This document shows, piece after piece, positions 16,016 to 26,652 of a DNA stretch of 64,000 nucleotides (positions are counted from its first letter, which is position 1; every line of letters starts with the position of its first letter). The translations under genes were made by a program, and so were the position numbers. A model generated the notes under the pieces. That model did not search any database. It saw only the letters and a program-made list of their open reading frames with translations, and had not been told where the DNA came from. This DNA comes from Chryseobacterium sp. R2A-55 (GTDB lineage Bacteria > Bacteroidota > Bacteroidia > Flavobacteriales > Weeksellaceae), in NCBI RefSeq assembly GCF_021401085.1, contig NZ_JACBFP010000001.1, positions 434,001 to 498,000 on the forward strand, given 5' to 3'.

Positions 16016-19000
16016 ATGAAAAAACTACTACTCCTTTTATTTTCTCTGTTTTACTTTTTCTCAAACGCACAGCTTGACCGCGAGCACTGGTTTGCGCCGA
16101 TGGTGGACCGAGTGGGTAATGGCTCACAGAACCAATCCATTTACATGTCAACCAGTGAAACTACTCCATTCAAAGTAGATGTTTACTTCAATAATGCTGT
16201 GATCGCAAGTTATATGATCAGTAAAAACAATCCAGCAAGACACATCATTTCAAATGCACAGAGAAGTCAAATCATTACCACCAGTCAGTCGAGTTTGTTC
16301 AAACCGGTGGCGATGGGTTATTATTTAAATGGCGACAAGCCATTTTTCGCGAGTTTCAGATTTTCGGTTAACAATCACGGCGAAATTCAAACATCAAAAG
16401 GGACAGCAGGAAAAGGCACAGAATTCAGGGCAGTAATGGCTCCAATAACGGTGTACAACAGCATTCTTAATTTCATGACGAGCGTAATGGCAACCGAGGA
16501 CGGTACTTCTGTTACGGTGACAGGTTTCCAGCCCAGTGTCGTTTTTTCTGATAATGTGCCGAGAACCCAAATCACTTTTACATTAAACAAGGGGCAATCC
16601 TATATTATCGACGGCCTTGGAACATACAGTCAAAATTACCAGGGATTCATCGGAGCCAAGATTACAGCTTCCAAACCCGTGGTTATTGCCAACGGAAATT
16701 TTAACGGACAATATGCCGGAAACTACAGCAGTTCTTCTGACATTTTGATGGACCAGGGCGTGCCAGTGGACCGTTTGGGAACTGACTTTGTGCTCATGAA
16801 AGGTAATGGAAATATTAACAACAATATGGAAAAGGCAATGGTGGTGGCACATGAAGATGGAACACAGGTTTTCGTCAACGGAAATCCAATTGCGGTTGCC
16901 ACTTTGAATGCCGGTCAATTTTATTTGACGGACAACACAGCCTACATCCTACAAGGTGGGACTCATTATAATATGTATGTCCGCACCAGCAAAAACGCAT
17001 ACGTATATCAGCTGTTGGCTGGCGACGGAGGCACTTCTGAGGTTGCTACCGGTGGATTTAACTACATTCCGCCATTAAGCTGCTATCTCCCGAAAAAAAT
17101 TGATGAAATAGGGAAAATCGACGAAAATTACTTTGTCTCAAACGGTAATCCAGGCGGAGTACTTAATGTTCCCACAAAATTGAATATCATTACCGAAAAA
17201 GGAGCCACCATTGATGTTAAGCGGAATGGCGTTTCACTCCCCATTACTGCAGCAAATGGTCCGTATAATATATCCGGAAACAGCAATTGGGTGACCTACT
17301 CGTTTCCAGGCATTTCTGGTAATGTTGCTATTTTCTCTACTCGTGCAGTCACCGCAGGAATCTCAGCAGGAAATGACGCTGTTGGTTATGGCGGTTATTT
17401 CGCAGGATTTTCTTTTATTCCGGCCATTATCAAAACTAGTGGGAATTGCTTACCGGGAGTAACACTTTCGGTAACGGAAGGATTCAGTTCTTACCTTTGG
17501 CTCATCAAAAATGCAGACGGCACCTACAGCCCAGCTCCGGGAATTAACAATACCTTTAATTACAGCCCAACGCAGGCGGGAATATATGCGGTGAAAATTC
17601 AGGAAGGTTCTTGTCCGGAAATACAAACCGCAGATTTCAAATTCTACAACTGTACCTCCTATACCAATTATGAATACGATATTTGCGACACCACGGTAAT
17701 CAATCCAGGTTTTGCATTAAGCACCCAAGCTTTAATTCCGGCTTCGGTAAAGATCGAAACGCCGCCTAGCAAAGGAACTGCCACGGTAAATAACACGACT
17801 GGGGCAATTACCTACGTCGCCAACGTCAACGCCACCGGAACTGACACCTTTCAATATTCATTTAAGGGGAACGGAACGTTTCCGGATACAGAAGTAGCGC
17901 AAGCGACTGTCAATCTGCACCAGATTGAGCATTACGACCAGGTTCTCAACGCATGCTCTGCAACCGGCACAGCCGTTTTCAACCTGACTTCGGCAGCGGT
18001 GACTCCGGATACTTCTGCAACTAAGGCATATTTCACCGATGCGGCATTGACGAACCCTATTCCGGCAGCACAATGGACAAGCTACACCTCCGCACCGGGA
18101 TTTGTATATGTAAAACTGACCAATGCTTTTGGCTGCACAAACACCGCTAAAATTGAACTCAAAATCACGGCCCCTCCCTTAGTGAATCCATCGCTTTACA
18201 CCAAAATCCATTGCGACGAAGACCTTGACGGAATCATTGATGGGGTATACAAAGTGGATTTAAGCACAGTCACGCCGGTCATCGTGCAAAATGCAACCGC
18301 ATTCAATACTTTATATTACACCACGCAGGCTTTTGCAAATGCAGGCGGCACCAATAACATCACAGGGATTCACAGTTTCTCGCCAACAACCAATTCGGTT
18401 TGGGTAAGAGTGGTCTCTCCGAGTGTTTGTGGACCGGTAGTCATGCAGGTCATGCTCAACATCGGACCCAAAGTGAGCATTACCAATCCTGTGAATGAAG
18501 GCGTATGCGACGTTGGTTTGGATAATACCGAAAACATTAACCTCAACAATTATATCACCAATTTCACCACAGATACTTCAGTTTCCGTGAAATTCTTCGC
18601 CTCGCTTGCAGATGCGCAAAACAATACCGCGGTAATTTCTGCTGCACAAACAATTACCGGCAATACTACTTTTTATTACCGGTTTTCTAAAGCAGGGTTC
18701 TGTGATGAAATCGGAGTGCTGAATATTTCATTCAAGACGGGTACACCTTCGCCAACACTTCCACCCACTGTTACAGTTTGTCAGGGAGGAACAACCGTTC
18801 TAAATATAGGACCAGGATATACCGGAATTCTATGGAGTACCGGTGCCACATCCCAAACCATTACTGCTGGTGCAGGAACCTATACCGTGAACTTTACCAA
18901 TTCGGAAGGATGTACCTATCAACAGACAGTGACCGTAACTGAAACCCCGAAACCGGTTTGGAATCTTCCGGCGTTTAACGGGGCGAATTGTGATGACAAT

Positions 19001-21748
19001 TTTGATGGAGTTATTCCGGTGAATCTGAATTTGATTACGCCGCAAATTATTACCAACGCGCCTTTGTTCACGGTTCGATATTATTTGAATGCAGCAGATG
19101 CCGCTGCAGGAAACAACAACTTTATCCCAAATCCTGCCACCTGGAGCTACAATTCAAATATCACTATTTATGTGAGGGCAGAATCCCAATATTGTCCAGG
19201 AGAATGGTATCCACTGAATTTCACTTTTGGAACCGATCTTACTTTGCTGACCAATGCCGATTCAGTCATTGTTTGCGATAATGATTTAAACAATTCCGAA
19301 AACATCAACCTCGGAAATTACAGAAATCTCTTTACCACGGATGCTTCAGCTACGGTGAGGTTTTTCACCACTTTGGCCAATGCACAGGCAAACACCCCGA
19401 ATATCTCCGCAACACAGACCATCACCGGAAATACCACTTTCTACTACAGATTTAAGAAAGTCGGATTCTGTGACGCCATCGGAAAACTGGATGTCATCTT
19501 CAAACAGTCCACACCTACAGCTTTACTTGATGCCTACACCATTTGTCAGGGAAGTTCCATCACATTAAATGCGGAAACAACTTACACCGCTTGGTCTTGG
19601 AAAAAAGGAACAACTGTAATTTCTACGACCAATACTGCAACGCTGACCGGCGGAGTTTACACCATTGCATTTACGAATGCTTCCGGATGTATTTTCACCA
19701 AAACGATTACCATCACTGAATCGCCGAAACCGGTTTGGAATCTTCCGGCGTTTAACGGGGTGAATTGTGATGACAATTTCGATGGAATTATTCCGGTGAA
19801 TCTGAATTTGATTACGCCGCAAATTATTACCAACGCGCCTTTGTTCACGGTTCGATATTATTTGAATGCAGCAGATGCCGCTGCAGGAAACAACAACTTT
19901 ATCCCAAATCCTGCCACCTGGAGCTACAATTCAAATATCACGATTTATGTGAGGGCAGAATCCCAATATTGTCCAGGAGAATGGTATCCACTGAATTTCA
20001 CTTTTGGAACCGATCTTACTTTGCTGACCAATGCCGATTCAGTCATTGTTTGCGATAATGATTTAAACAATTCCGAAAACATCAACCTCGGAAATTACAG
20101 AAATCTCTTTACCACGGATGCTTCAGCTACGGTGAGGTTTTTCACCACTTTGGCCAATGCACAGGCAAACACCCCGAATATCTCCGCAACACAGACCATC
20201 ACCGGAAATACCACTTTCTACTACAGATTTAAGAAAACCGGATTCTGTGACGCCATCGGAAAACTGGATGTCATCTTCAAACAGTCCACACCTACAGCTT
20301 TACTTAATGCATACACCATTTGTCAGGGAAGTTCCATCACATTAAATGCGGAAACAACTTACACCGCTTGGTCTTGGAAAAAAGGAACAACTGTAATTTC
20401 TACGACCAATACTGCAACCTTGAACGCCGGTGTTTATACCATTTCATTCACCAATGCTTCCGGATGCGTATTCACGAAAACCATTACCATTACAGAATCT
20501 CCGAAACCGGTTTGGAAACTGAACGGATACAATTTTACCAGTTGTGACGATAACTTCGATGGAGTGATTCCAGTGAATTTAGATACGGTAACGAATTCGA
20601 TTATCACCAATGCTTCGCTGTTTACGGTTCATTATTACTTAAGTTTGCCAGATGCAGTTGCGGGAAACAGCAATTACATTCCAAATCCATCAACATGGAG
20701 TTATTCCACGGATACCACCATTTGGGTAAGGGCAAATTCACCGTACTGTCCACCGGAATGGAAACAGCTGGATTTTAAATTTGGACCAAATATTCCTTTG
20801 ATTACCACCGCATATACGGTTACGGTTTGCGACAATGATTTGAACGGTTCCGAAAATGTTAATCTCGCATCATACAAATCAGAGTTCACCACAGATGCAG
20901 CGGTTACCGCAAAATATTATGCCACGCTGCAAGACGCGCAAAACGAAACCAATCCGGTTACTGCAACGCAAACGATCAGTGGCGACAAGACCTTCTATTT
21001 AAGATTCTCGAAAACAGGATTCTGCGATATGATCGGCACTTTACACCTCTTGTTTAAATCACCGAATGTTTCCACCACACTGCAAGACGCAAAGATTTGC
21101 CCCGAAGCAACTACGGTACTCGACGCGGGTCCAGGTTTCGACGGTTATTTGTGGAGTACCGGCGAAACTTCTTCATCCATCACTGTTCCGGTTGGAAATT
21201 ACTGGGTAGATCTGAAAACGGGAACCTGTGTGTACCGACAACACGTGAAGGTAACTGCGGTTGCACTTCCGGTAATCACGGGAGTTGAAATCAAGGGAAG
21301 TACGGTCACTGTGCAGGTTACCGGCGGAAACCCTCCATATCAGTATGCGATTGATGGTGGAAACTATCAGTCATCAAATGTCTTCTACAACGTGAAAGGT
21401 GGCGACCACACCATCTTTGTAATCTCCGCAGATAATTGTGCTCCGGTCACTGCAGACATCTATGTATTCGAGCCTTACAACGTGATCACACCGAATGGCG
21501 ATGGATTCAATGACTTTTTGAATTATTCCGGCATGTTGAAAAAAGAAGAACCTTTCATGCAGATTTATGACCGATACGGAAAACTGATTTTTGCAGGTGA
21601 CAAAACAAACCGATTCACGTGGAACGGAACCGCAAACGGCAAACCTGTTCCTACCGGAAGTTATTGGGTAGTGATGCACTGGATTGAACCGGGCATGAAC
21701 TCACTTTCCGAATACACAGGTTGGGTTCTGGTGAAAAACCGGGAATAA
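16016..21748 (+). CDS. Giant T9SS type-B secreted protein with IgGFc-binding-like N-terminus
   Basis: A 1910-residue exported protein. Residues 1-19 are a signal peptide (ending SNAQ). About 25-460 resembles the IgGFc-binding N-terminal domain family (HWFAPMVDRVGNG, FRAVMAPITVYN). From about 690 come four Cys-containing units of about 259 residues with CDDNFDG and VCDNDLNNSENINL motifs that suggest calcium-binding adhesin modules; the middle two are nearly identical. The C-terminus (NVITPNGDGFNDFL, YDRYGKLIF, GSYWVVMHW) is the gliding-motility type-B sorting domain recognised by T9SS. A cell-surface or extracellular adhesin role is inferred. A longer frame from GTG 15995 is less likely. Confidence 0.85.
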   Translation: MKKLLLLLFSLFYFFSNAQLDREHWFAPMVDRVGNGSQNQSIYMSTSETTPFKVDVYFNNAVIASYMISKNNPARHIISNAQRSQIITTSQSSLFKPVAMGYYLNGDKPFFASFRFSVNNHGEIQTSKGTAGKGTEFRAVMAPITVYNSILNFMTSVMATEDGTSVTVTGFQPSVVFSDNVPRTQITFTLNKGQSYIIDGLGTYSQNYQGFIGAKITASKPVVIANGNFNGQYAGNYSSSSDILMDQGVPVDRLGTDFVLMKGNGNINNNMEKAMVVAHEDGTQVFVNGNPIAVATLNAGQFYLTDNTAYILQGGTHYNMYVRTSKNAYVYQLLAGDGGTSEVATGGFNYIPPLSCYLPKKIDEIGKIDENYFVSNGNPGGVLNVPTKLNIITEKGATIDVKRNGVSLPITAANGPYNISGNSNWVTYSFPGISGNVAIFSTRAVTAGISAGNDAVGYGGYFAGFSFIPAIIKTSGNCLPGVTLSVTEGFSSYLWLIKNADGTYSPAPGINNTFNYSPTQAGIYAVKIQEGSCPEIQTADFKFYNCTSYTNYEYDICDTTVINPGFALSTQALIPASVKIETPPSKGTATVNNTTGAITYVANVNATGTDTFQYSFKGNGTFPDTEVAQATVNLHQIEHYDQVLNACSATGTAVFNLTSAAVTPDTSATKAYFTDAALTNPIPAAQWTSYTSAPGFVYVKLTNAFGCTNTAKIELKITAPPLVNPSLYTKIHCDEDLDGIIDGVYKVDLSTVTPVIVQNATAFNTLYYTTQAFANAGGTNNITGIHSFSPTTNSVWVRVVSPSVCGPVVMQVMLNIGPKVSITNPVNEGVCDVGLDNTENINLNNYITNFTTDTSVSVKFFASLADAQNNTAVISAAQTITGNTTFYYRFSKAGFCDEIGVLNISFKTGTPSPTLPPTVTVCQGGTTVLNIGPGYTGILWSTGATSQTITAGAGTYTVNFTNSEGCTYQQTVTVTETPKPVWNLPAFNGANCDDNFDGVIPVNLNLITPQIITNAPLFTVRYYLNAADAAAGNNNFIPNPATWSYNSNITIYVRAESQYCPGEWYPLNFTFGTDLTLLTNADSVIVCDNDLNNSENINLGNYRNLFTTDASATVRFFTTLANAQANTPNISATQTITGNTTFYYRFKKVGFCDAIGKLDVIFKQSTPTALLDAYTICQGSSITLNAETTYTAWSWKKGTTVISTTNTATLTGGVYTIAFTNASGCIFTKTITITESPKPVWNLPAFNGVNCDDNFDGIIPVNLNLITPQIITNAPLFTVRYYLNAADAAAGNNNFIPNPATWSYNSNITIYVRAESQYCPGEWYPLNFTFGTDLTLLTNADSVIVCDNDLNNSENINLGNYRNLFTTDASATVRFFTTLANAQANTPNISATQTITGNTTFYYRFKKTGFCDAIGKLDVIFKQSTPTALLNAYTICQGSSITLNAETTYTAWSWKKGTTVISTTNTATLNAGVYTISFTNASGCVFTKTITITESPKPVWKLNGYNFTSCDDNFDGVIPVNLDTVTNSIITNASLFTVHYYLSLPDAVAGNSNYIPNPSTWSYSTDTTIWVRANSPYCPPEWKQLDFKFGPNIPLITTAYTVTVCDNDLNGSENVNLASYKSEFTTDAAVTAKYYATLQDAQNETNPVTATQTISGDKTFYLRFSKTGFCDMIGTLHLLFKSPNVSTTLQDAKICPEATTVLDAGPGFDGYLWSTGETSSSITVPVGNYWVDLKTGTCVYRQHVKVTAVALPVITGVEIKGSTVTVQVTGGNPPYQYAIDGGNYQSSNVFYNVKGGDHTIFVISADNCAPVTADIYVFEPYNVITPNGDGFNDFLNYSGMLKKEEPFMQIYDRYGKLIFAGDKTNRFTWNGTANGKPVPTGSYWVVMHWIEPGMNSLSEYTGWVLVKNRE
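18950..20503 (+). repeat. Two near-identical 777-bp tandem repeats inside the T9SS gene
   Basis: Copy 1 is 18950-19726 and copy 2 is 19727-20503, an in-frame 259-codon period beginning at AAA CCG GTT TGG. The encoded units differ at only about eight residues (for example FKKVGFC versus FKKTGFC). A divergent unit precedes them (from about 18180) and another follows (from 20504). Confidence 0.9.
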
Positions 21749-21762
21749 CCTGTTCACAAAAA

Positions 21763-21797
21763 CCCCTGAACTCTAATCGGAGTTCAGGGGTCTTTTT
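21763..21797. terminator. Strong terminator between the T9SS gene and coaE
   Basis: Perfect 11-bp stem CCCCTGAACTC / GAGTTCAGGGG with a 6-nt loop, followed by TCTTTTTT on the plus strand and a T-run on the minus strand as well. It serves both convergent genes. Confidence 0.9.
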
Positions 21798-21814
21798 TAT
21801 TTTTTCAAGGGGTT

Positions 21815-22465
21815 TTAAGATTTGCCCAATGCCAATAATTCGTGGATTATATTTTCCGTTTCTGTCTTCAGTTCGGTAATTCCCTCATTATTAAAAATCA
21901 CAAAATCGGCTTTTTTGATCTTGTCTTTTTCCGGCATTTGGTGATGCATCACGTTTTTGACCTCACGGTAGGTTTTTCCGTCGCGATCCATTACCCTTTT
22001 GATACGGCAATTGTCATCAGCTGTGACCAGAATCGATTTGAAACAACTTTCATTTAAATTCAGTTCGAAAAGCAGCGCCGTTTCCTTAAAAACAAATTCT
22101 GTAGCTTGTCTAGCTACCCATTTCTCGAAATCAAATTTCACTGCGGGATGAATCATTCCGTTTAATTTCAATAAAAGTTCTTCATTATTGAAAACGATTT
22201 CGGAAACATACTTCCGGTCATACAGACCGTTTTCATCGTATGCTTTTTCGCCTAAAAGTTCAATGATTCCCTTCATTAAAAGTTCATCTTCATTCACGAT
22301 TTCTTTTGCGCGCACATCAGAGGAATACACGGGAAAACCCATTTCCCCGATGAATTTCGCCACTGTGGATTTTCCCGAACCAATTCCGCCGGTCAATCCG
22401 ATCACTTTATGGGTCGGCAAGGGTTCGGCATTTTCCGCCGGCTGCTGGTTAATATCCGAAAACAT
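21815..22465 (-). CDS. coaE: Dephospho-CoA kinase
   Basis: A 216-residue P-loop kinase that phosphorylates dephospho-CoA at the 3-prime ribose hydroxyl, the last step of CoA synthesis. The Walker A GGIGSGKSTV starts near residue 26, followed by YSSDVRAKEIV and a lid region with RVMDRDGKTYREV. The N-terminus has about 18 extra residues before the usual start; a Met close to the P-loop is absent, so the longer form is kept. The start overlaps the end of the MBL gene by 17 nt, showing co-transcription. Confidence 0.93.
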   Translation of the reverse strand: MFSDINQQPAENAEPLPTHKVIGLTGGIGSGKSTVAKFIGEMGFPVYSSDVRAKEIVNEDELLMKGIIELLGEKAYDENGLYDRKYVSEIVFNNEELLLKLNGMIHPAVKFDFEKWVARQATEFVFKETALLFELNLNESCFKSILVTADDNCRIKRVMDRDGKTYREVKNVMHHQMPEKDKIKKADFVIFNNEGITELKTETENIIHELLALGKS

Positions 22466-23315
22466 CGTTCATGGTATAAGCTTCATCCAACCGAACTCCC
22501 TTTTCGGTCATTTTTAATGAGCAAAGTTCGTGGTGTGCATCATGTTCGAAGAAAAGCAGGTATTCGTTATCAATACACTGTTTCAGGAATTTCGCTTTTT
22601 CGTCCATGGTCAAAAGTGGTCGGGTATCATAACCCATCACGTAAACCTGCGGAATATGTCCCACGGTGGGAATCAAATCCGCTGCAAAGACAACTGTTTT
22701 TTCCTGATATTGGATTACCGGAAGCATTTGTTTCTCGGTGTGTCCGTCCACGAAAATCACATCCATTTTCAAATCCGGCGCAAAGCCGTAATTACCATTT
22801 TGGGGAATGGGCAAAAAATTGAGTTGTCCACTTTCCTGCATCGGCAGAATATTTTCCTTCAGAAAACTGGCTTTCTCTCTTGCATTCGGTTCAGTGGCCC
22901 ATTTCCAGTGGTTTTCATTCGTCCAGAAATGTGCATTCTTAAAGGCAGATCTGTAACCGGTTCGGTCATCATTCCACTCAATTGCTCCACCGCAGTGGTC
23001 GAAATGAAGATGCGTGAGGAAAACATCGGTAATATCCTCCCGCACAAAACCATATTTCTTCAGATTTTTATCCAGCGAATCATCGCCCCAAAGCGAATAG
23101 TGGCCAAAGAATTTCTCGTCCTGCTTGTTTCCCAATCCACAATCGATGAGGATGAGTTTTTTGCCGTCTTCCACCAAAAGCGAGCGGGTTCCGAGTTCTA
23201 TAAGGTTATTTGCATCTGCGGGATTGGTCTTTTGCCATAGTGATTTCGGCACTACACCGAACATGGCGCCACCGTCGAGTTTAAATTTTCCACATTGTAT
23301 GGGATAGAGTTTCAT
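22449..23315 (-). CDS. Metallo-beta-lactamase-fold hydrolase
   Basis: A 288-residue MBL-fold enzyme with the zinc motif THLHFDHCGG near residue 105, a later ligand in VDGHTEKQ, the bridging Asp in AADLIPTVGH and a terminal His in FFEHDAHHE. The layout resembles the YtnP/AiiB group, some members of which hydrolyse acyl-homoserine lactones, but the substrate cannot be told from sequence. No signal peptide. It overlaps coaE by 17 nt. Confidence 0.85.
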   Translation of the reverse strand: MKLYPIQCGKFKLDGGAMFGVVPKSLWQKTNPADANNLIELGTRSLLVEDGKKLILIDCGLGNKQDEKFFGHYSLWGDDSLDKNLKKYGFVREDITDVFLTHLHFDHCGGAIEWNDDRTGYRSAFKNAHFWTNENHWKWATEPNAREKASFLKENILPMQESGQLNFLPIPQNGNYGFAPDLKMDVIFVDGHTEKQMLPVIQYQEKTVVFAADLIPTVGHIPQVYVMGYDTRPLLTMDEKAKFLKQCIDNEYLLFFEHDAHHELCSLKMTEKGVRLDEAYTMNDVFGY

Positions 23316-23341
23316 ATGATATTTATTTTGTCAGCATTGTT

Positions 23342-23374
23342 AGCGTTGTCAGCGATTTAAGCACTGACAACGCT
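23342..23374. repeat. Perfect 11-bp inverted repeat without T-run
   Basis: AGCGTTGTCAG / CTGACAACGCT around an 11-nt centre, in the gap between the PaiB-like and MBL genes. No T-tract follows, so it looks like a small REP-type hairpin or an mRNA processing site rather than a terminator. Confidence 0.55.
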
Positions 23375-23382
23375 GAAAAACA

Positions 23383-23991
23383 CTATTTAAGGTTGAGCAT
23401 TTTTTCAGCAATCTGCAGCGAACCGGCATCGCCAATCTCCTGAAGATTTTCGATAATCCGCTTCTTATCTTCCGCGTTCCGGTTCTGTGAGAGTTTGTTT
23501 GCTATGGAGATCTCGGTTGGAATTATCTTGATTCCAAATGCGCCCTTCATTTCATTTTTCACAAAATTTTCACCCATATTTTCCACGAAAAACGGACATT
23601 TTTGCGGCTTTTCATATTTAAAGGTCATCCGTGTCAGGTGGTCATAAAGTTCGTCATCCGTCATTATTTTTATTTTCCCGGTAACTTGAACCGCCTCATA
23701 ATTCCAGGTCGAAACATTTTTATGGTTGTACCAACTGGAAGAAATATAGCAATTCGATCCCAGAAAATCACACAGAACCTCATCGCCATCTTGCAAAACT
23801 TTTGCCTGAAAATTGGCTTTTGAAATATGGGTTTCCAGGAAAAAGCCATTTTCATTTTTGTTGGGCAAAAATACGGAGTGGGTTGCAAACAGTTTTTCCT
23901 TGTTCGAGATCAACAATGCAAAACCGTTCTCATCAATGATTTTCTTCATCAATGATTCATCTTCGCTTCTGTATATTTTGGGTATAAACAT
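23383..23991 (-). CDS. PaiB-family FMN-binding protein
   Basis: A 202-residue member of the PaiB / FMN-binding split-barrel family, named after a B. subtilis negative regulator of protease and sporulation genes. Family marks are MFIPKIYRSEDE at the N-terminus, HISKANFQAK, SSSWYNHKNVSTWNYEAVQVTGK and the C-terminal KLSQNRNAEDKKRI. It is probably an FMN-binding oxidoreductase-like protein; the regulatory role is from the family name only. Confidence 0.82.
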   Translation of the reverse strand: MFIPKIYRSEDESLMKKIIDENGFALLISNKEKLFATHSVFLPNKNENGFFLETHISKANFQAKVLQDGDEVLCDFLGSNCYISSSWYNHKNVSTWNYEAVQVTGKIKIMTDDELYDHLTRMTFKYEKPQKCPFFVENMGENFVKNEMKGAFGIKIIPTEISIANKLSQNRNAEDKKRIIENLQEIGDAGSLQIAEKMLNLK

Positions 23992-24042
23992 TTTTATGCT
24001 TAATAATAAAGATTAAGAACGGTTGAAATTTTAGAGATATTG

Positions 24043-25068
24043 CTAAAAAAGTTCCCCCGGATTTTTCGCTCTGGAAATCCCCAAATGTCGGTACGCTTTC
24101 TCCGTCACTTCTCTTCCTCTCGGCGTTCTGATGATGAATCCTTCCTGAATCAAAAACGGTTCATAAACTTCCTCCAGCGTTTCCGGATTTTCACCAATCG
24201 AAGTGGCGAGTGCCGAAATCCCGACCGGTTTTCCCCGGAAGTTTTCGATCATCACCCGCATTATTTTATTATCCATGTCGTCCAAACCAAATTCATCTAC
24301 ATTTAAAGAGTTCAGGGCAAATTTGGTGATTCCGATTTCAATCTCGCCGTTTCCTTTAATCTCCGCAAAATCACGGACTCTTCTTAGTAAAGCATTGGCA
24401 ATTCTCGGCGTTCCGCGACTTCTTCTGGCAATTTCCAGGGCAGCGTCTTCGTAGATTTTCACGCCCAAAACTCTTGCACTTCTTTCGATAATCATTCCCA
24501 AAAGTTCCACCGTGTAATACTCTAAACGACTTTGAATTCCGAATCGTGCAAGCATCGGTTTGGTCAACATTCCGCTTCTGGTGGTTGCTCCCACTAAAGT
24601 AAAAGGATTTAAACCAATCTGAACACTGCGCGCATTCGGACCGGTTTCCAGCATGATGTCGATTTTGTAATCCTCCATTGCCGAATACAGATATTCTTCC
24701 ACAATCGGTGACAAACGGTGGATTTCATCGATAAAAAGCACATCATTTTCTTCTAAATTCGTGAGCAATCCGGCCAAACTTCCGGGTTTGTCCAAAACGG
24801 GACCCGAAGTAATCTTGCAGTTCACGCCGAGTTCGTTTGCGATGATATGCGCCAGAGTCGTTTTTCCCAGTCCGGGAGGACCGTGCAACAGGACGTGATC
24901 CAAAGCTCCGCCACGATTTTTCGCCGCTGCGACGAAAACTTCCAGATTGTCCAAAGTTTTCCTTTGTCCGGCAAAATCCGCAAAACTCTGCGGACGGATT
25001 TTCTCTTCCTGCATTAATTCCTCATGGGAATAGTTCTCCTTATCGGCATGTAAAAAATCGGGCATCAA
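24043..25068 (-). CDS. ruvB: Holliday junction helicase subunit RuvB
   Basis: A 341-residue AAA+ motor that drives branch migration with RuvA. Walker A is [12 protein letters not shown] near 60, Walker B is DEIHRL near 110, sensor 1 GATTRSGML follows, and the winged-helix C-terminus ends GLQ-like with [17 protein letters not shown]. Length is that of the whole protein. Confidence 0.96.
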   Translation of the reverse strand: MMPDFLHADKENYSHEELMQEEKIRPQSFADFAGQRKTLDNLEVFVAAAKNRGGALDHVLLHGPPGLGKTTLAHIIANELGVNCKITSGPVLDKPGSLAGLLTNLEENDVLFIDEIHRLSPIVEEYLYSAMEDYKIDIMLETGPNARSVQIGLNPFTLVGATTRSGMLTKPMLARFGIQSRLEYYTVELLGMIIERSARVLGVKIYEDAALEIARRSRGTPRIANALLRRVRDFAEIKGNGEIEIGITKFALNSLNVDEFGLDDMDNKIMRVMIENFRGKPVGISALATSIGENPETLEEVYEPFLIQEGFIIRTPRGREVTEKAYRHLGISRAKNPGELF

Positions 25069-25366
25069 GTATGATTTTGAATAGTCTCAAAGGTAATGAA
25101 TTTTTTACGGAATGGTGAAAAATCCGGCTTCATTTCTAAAGAAAAATCGGTGACGAAACCCTTTTGCACTGATTATGTTGCATCAGTAAAATCTGGAACC
25201 GGTAGATTGGAATAAAAGTTTGTTCCTGCCACACAACTATATTTCCGGATTAGAGAAAACCGACATCAACAACCATTCCGGCTCACTTTTCGGGGCGTTG
25301 CTTTTCCTTAATCAAAACAATGGATCAGAAAATAACGAATGGTTTTAATTCCTTATTTTTACACTC

Positions 25367-26614
25367 ATGAAACTCACAGGACCTTTTGCACAAATCGTCA
25401 CTTTAGCCCAACTTCCATTAAGAGGAAAACTTACAGACGACCAGTTAGAAATCATCAAAAATGGAGGGATTTTAACTGAAGACGGGAAAATCGTGGAGGT
25501 GGGAAATTATGAAGAATTGAAAACCAAACTTTTGGAAAATGGCAATGCGCCGAATGAGGAATCTCGATTAGAGTTCATCAGTGATACCCAAATCGCTGTT
25601 CCCGCTTTCACCGATTCGCACACCCACATCGTTTTTGGTGGAAACCGTGCGAATGATTTTGCCATGCGAAACTCCGGCAAAACCTATCTCGAAATAGCAG
25701 AAAGTGGCGGCGGAATTTGGAGCTCGGTTCAACATACCCGAAATGCTTCCGTGGAAGAGTTATTGAAAACGACTTTGGAAAGAATTAATTTCCTGCTTTC
25801 CCAAGGAATTACCACGATTGAAATAAAATCCGGTTACGGTCTGGATCTTGAAAACGAACTGAAAATGCTTCGCACCATCCAAAAAGCGCAATCGCTAACA
25901 AAAGCGACTTTGGTTGCAACCTGTCTTTCCGCACATTTGAAACCAAGAGATTTTGAAGGAACTTCGAAGGAATATCTGGATTATATCTTAACAGAAATAT
26001 TACCCAAAGTCAAAGAAGAAAACCTGGCCAAACGAGTAGATATCTTCATTGAAAAATCTGCATTTCAGCCGGAAGAAAGTAAAGCGTTTTTGTTCAAGGC
26101 AAGAAATCTGGGATTTGAAATCACCGTTCACGCCGATCAATTCACGCCCGGAAGTTCGAGAATTGCCGTGGAGGTGGGTGCAAAATCCGCTGACCATTTG
26201 GAAGCAACTATTGATGAAGACATTGAATATTTAGCGAAATCGGAAACGGTTGCAACTGCACTTCCGGGAGCAAGTTTAGGTTTGGGCGAAAAGTTTACTC
26301 CGGCTAGAAAAATCCTGGACAAAGGCGGTATTTTAGCCATCGCTTCTGACTGGAATCCCGGTTCTGCACCGATGGGAAATCTCATTACGCAGGCTTCTAT
26401 TTTGGCTACTTTTGAGAAACTTTCCACGGCGGAAGTTTTGGCCGGAATTACATTCCGTTCGGCTTTTGCACTCAATTTAGAAGACCGCGGAAAATTGGAA
26501 AAAGGCAAGAGAGCAGATTTTGTGACTTTTAAAACCGATAATTTCCAAAACATTCTTTATCAGCAGGGAAGCTTAAAAGCCGAATCAGTTTATATTGAAG
26601 GAGAAAAAATTTAA
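25367..26614 (+). CDS. hutI: Imidazolonepropionase
   Basis: A 415-residue amidohydrolase that opens the ring of imidazolone-5-propionate in histidine degradation. The metal pair is in DSHTHIVFGG near residue 85, then IEIKSGYGLDLENE, a later His in VHADQFTPG, and the catalytic Asp in SDWNPGSAP. No other hut gene is in the window. It lies 38 bp before paaB on the same strand, in the place where paaA is found in canonical paa operons. Confidence 0.93.
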   Translation: MKLTGPFAQIVTLAQLPLRGKLTDDQLEIIKNGGILTEDGKIVEVGNYEELKTKLLENGNAPNEESRLEFISDTQIAVPAFTDSHTHIVFGGNRANDFAMRNSGKTYLEIAESGGGIWSSVQHTRNASVEELLKTTLERINFLLSQGITTIEIKSGYGLDLENELKMLRTIQKAQSLTKATLVATCLSAHLKPRDFEGTSKEYLDYILTEILPKVKEENLAKRVDIFIEKSAFQPEESKAFLFKARNLGFEITVHADQFTPGSSRIAVEVGAKSADHLEATIDEDIEYLAKSETVATALPGASLGLGEKFTPARKILDKGGILAIASDWNPGSAPMGNLITQASILATFEKLSTAEVLAGITFRSAFALNLEDRGKLEKGKRADFVTFKTDNFQNILYQQGSLKAESVYIEGEKI

Positions 26615-26652
26615 AAAAAAGATTTATCTTTAAAACCATAAAAATTAGCACA

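Noticed and set aside
18950-20503. CRISPR or transposon-like direct repeat
   Set aside because: The repeats are long, contiguous, in frame and wholly within one coding sequence, so they are protein-domain repeats.
25069-25366. RNA gene or regulatory element between ruvB and hutI
   Set aside because: No tRNA-like fold, strong hairpin or clear promoter was found; nothing supported.
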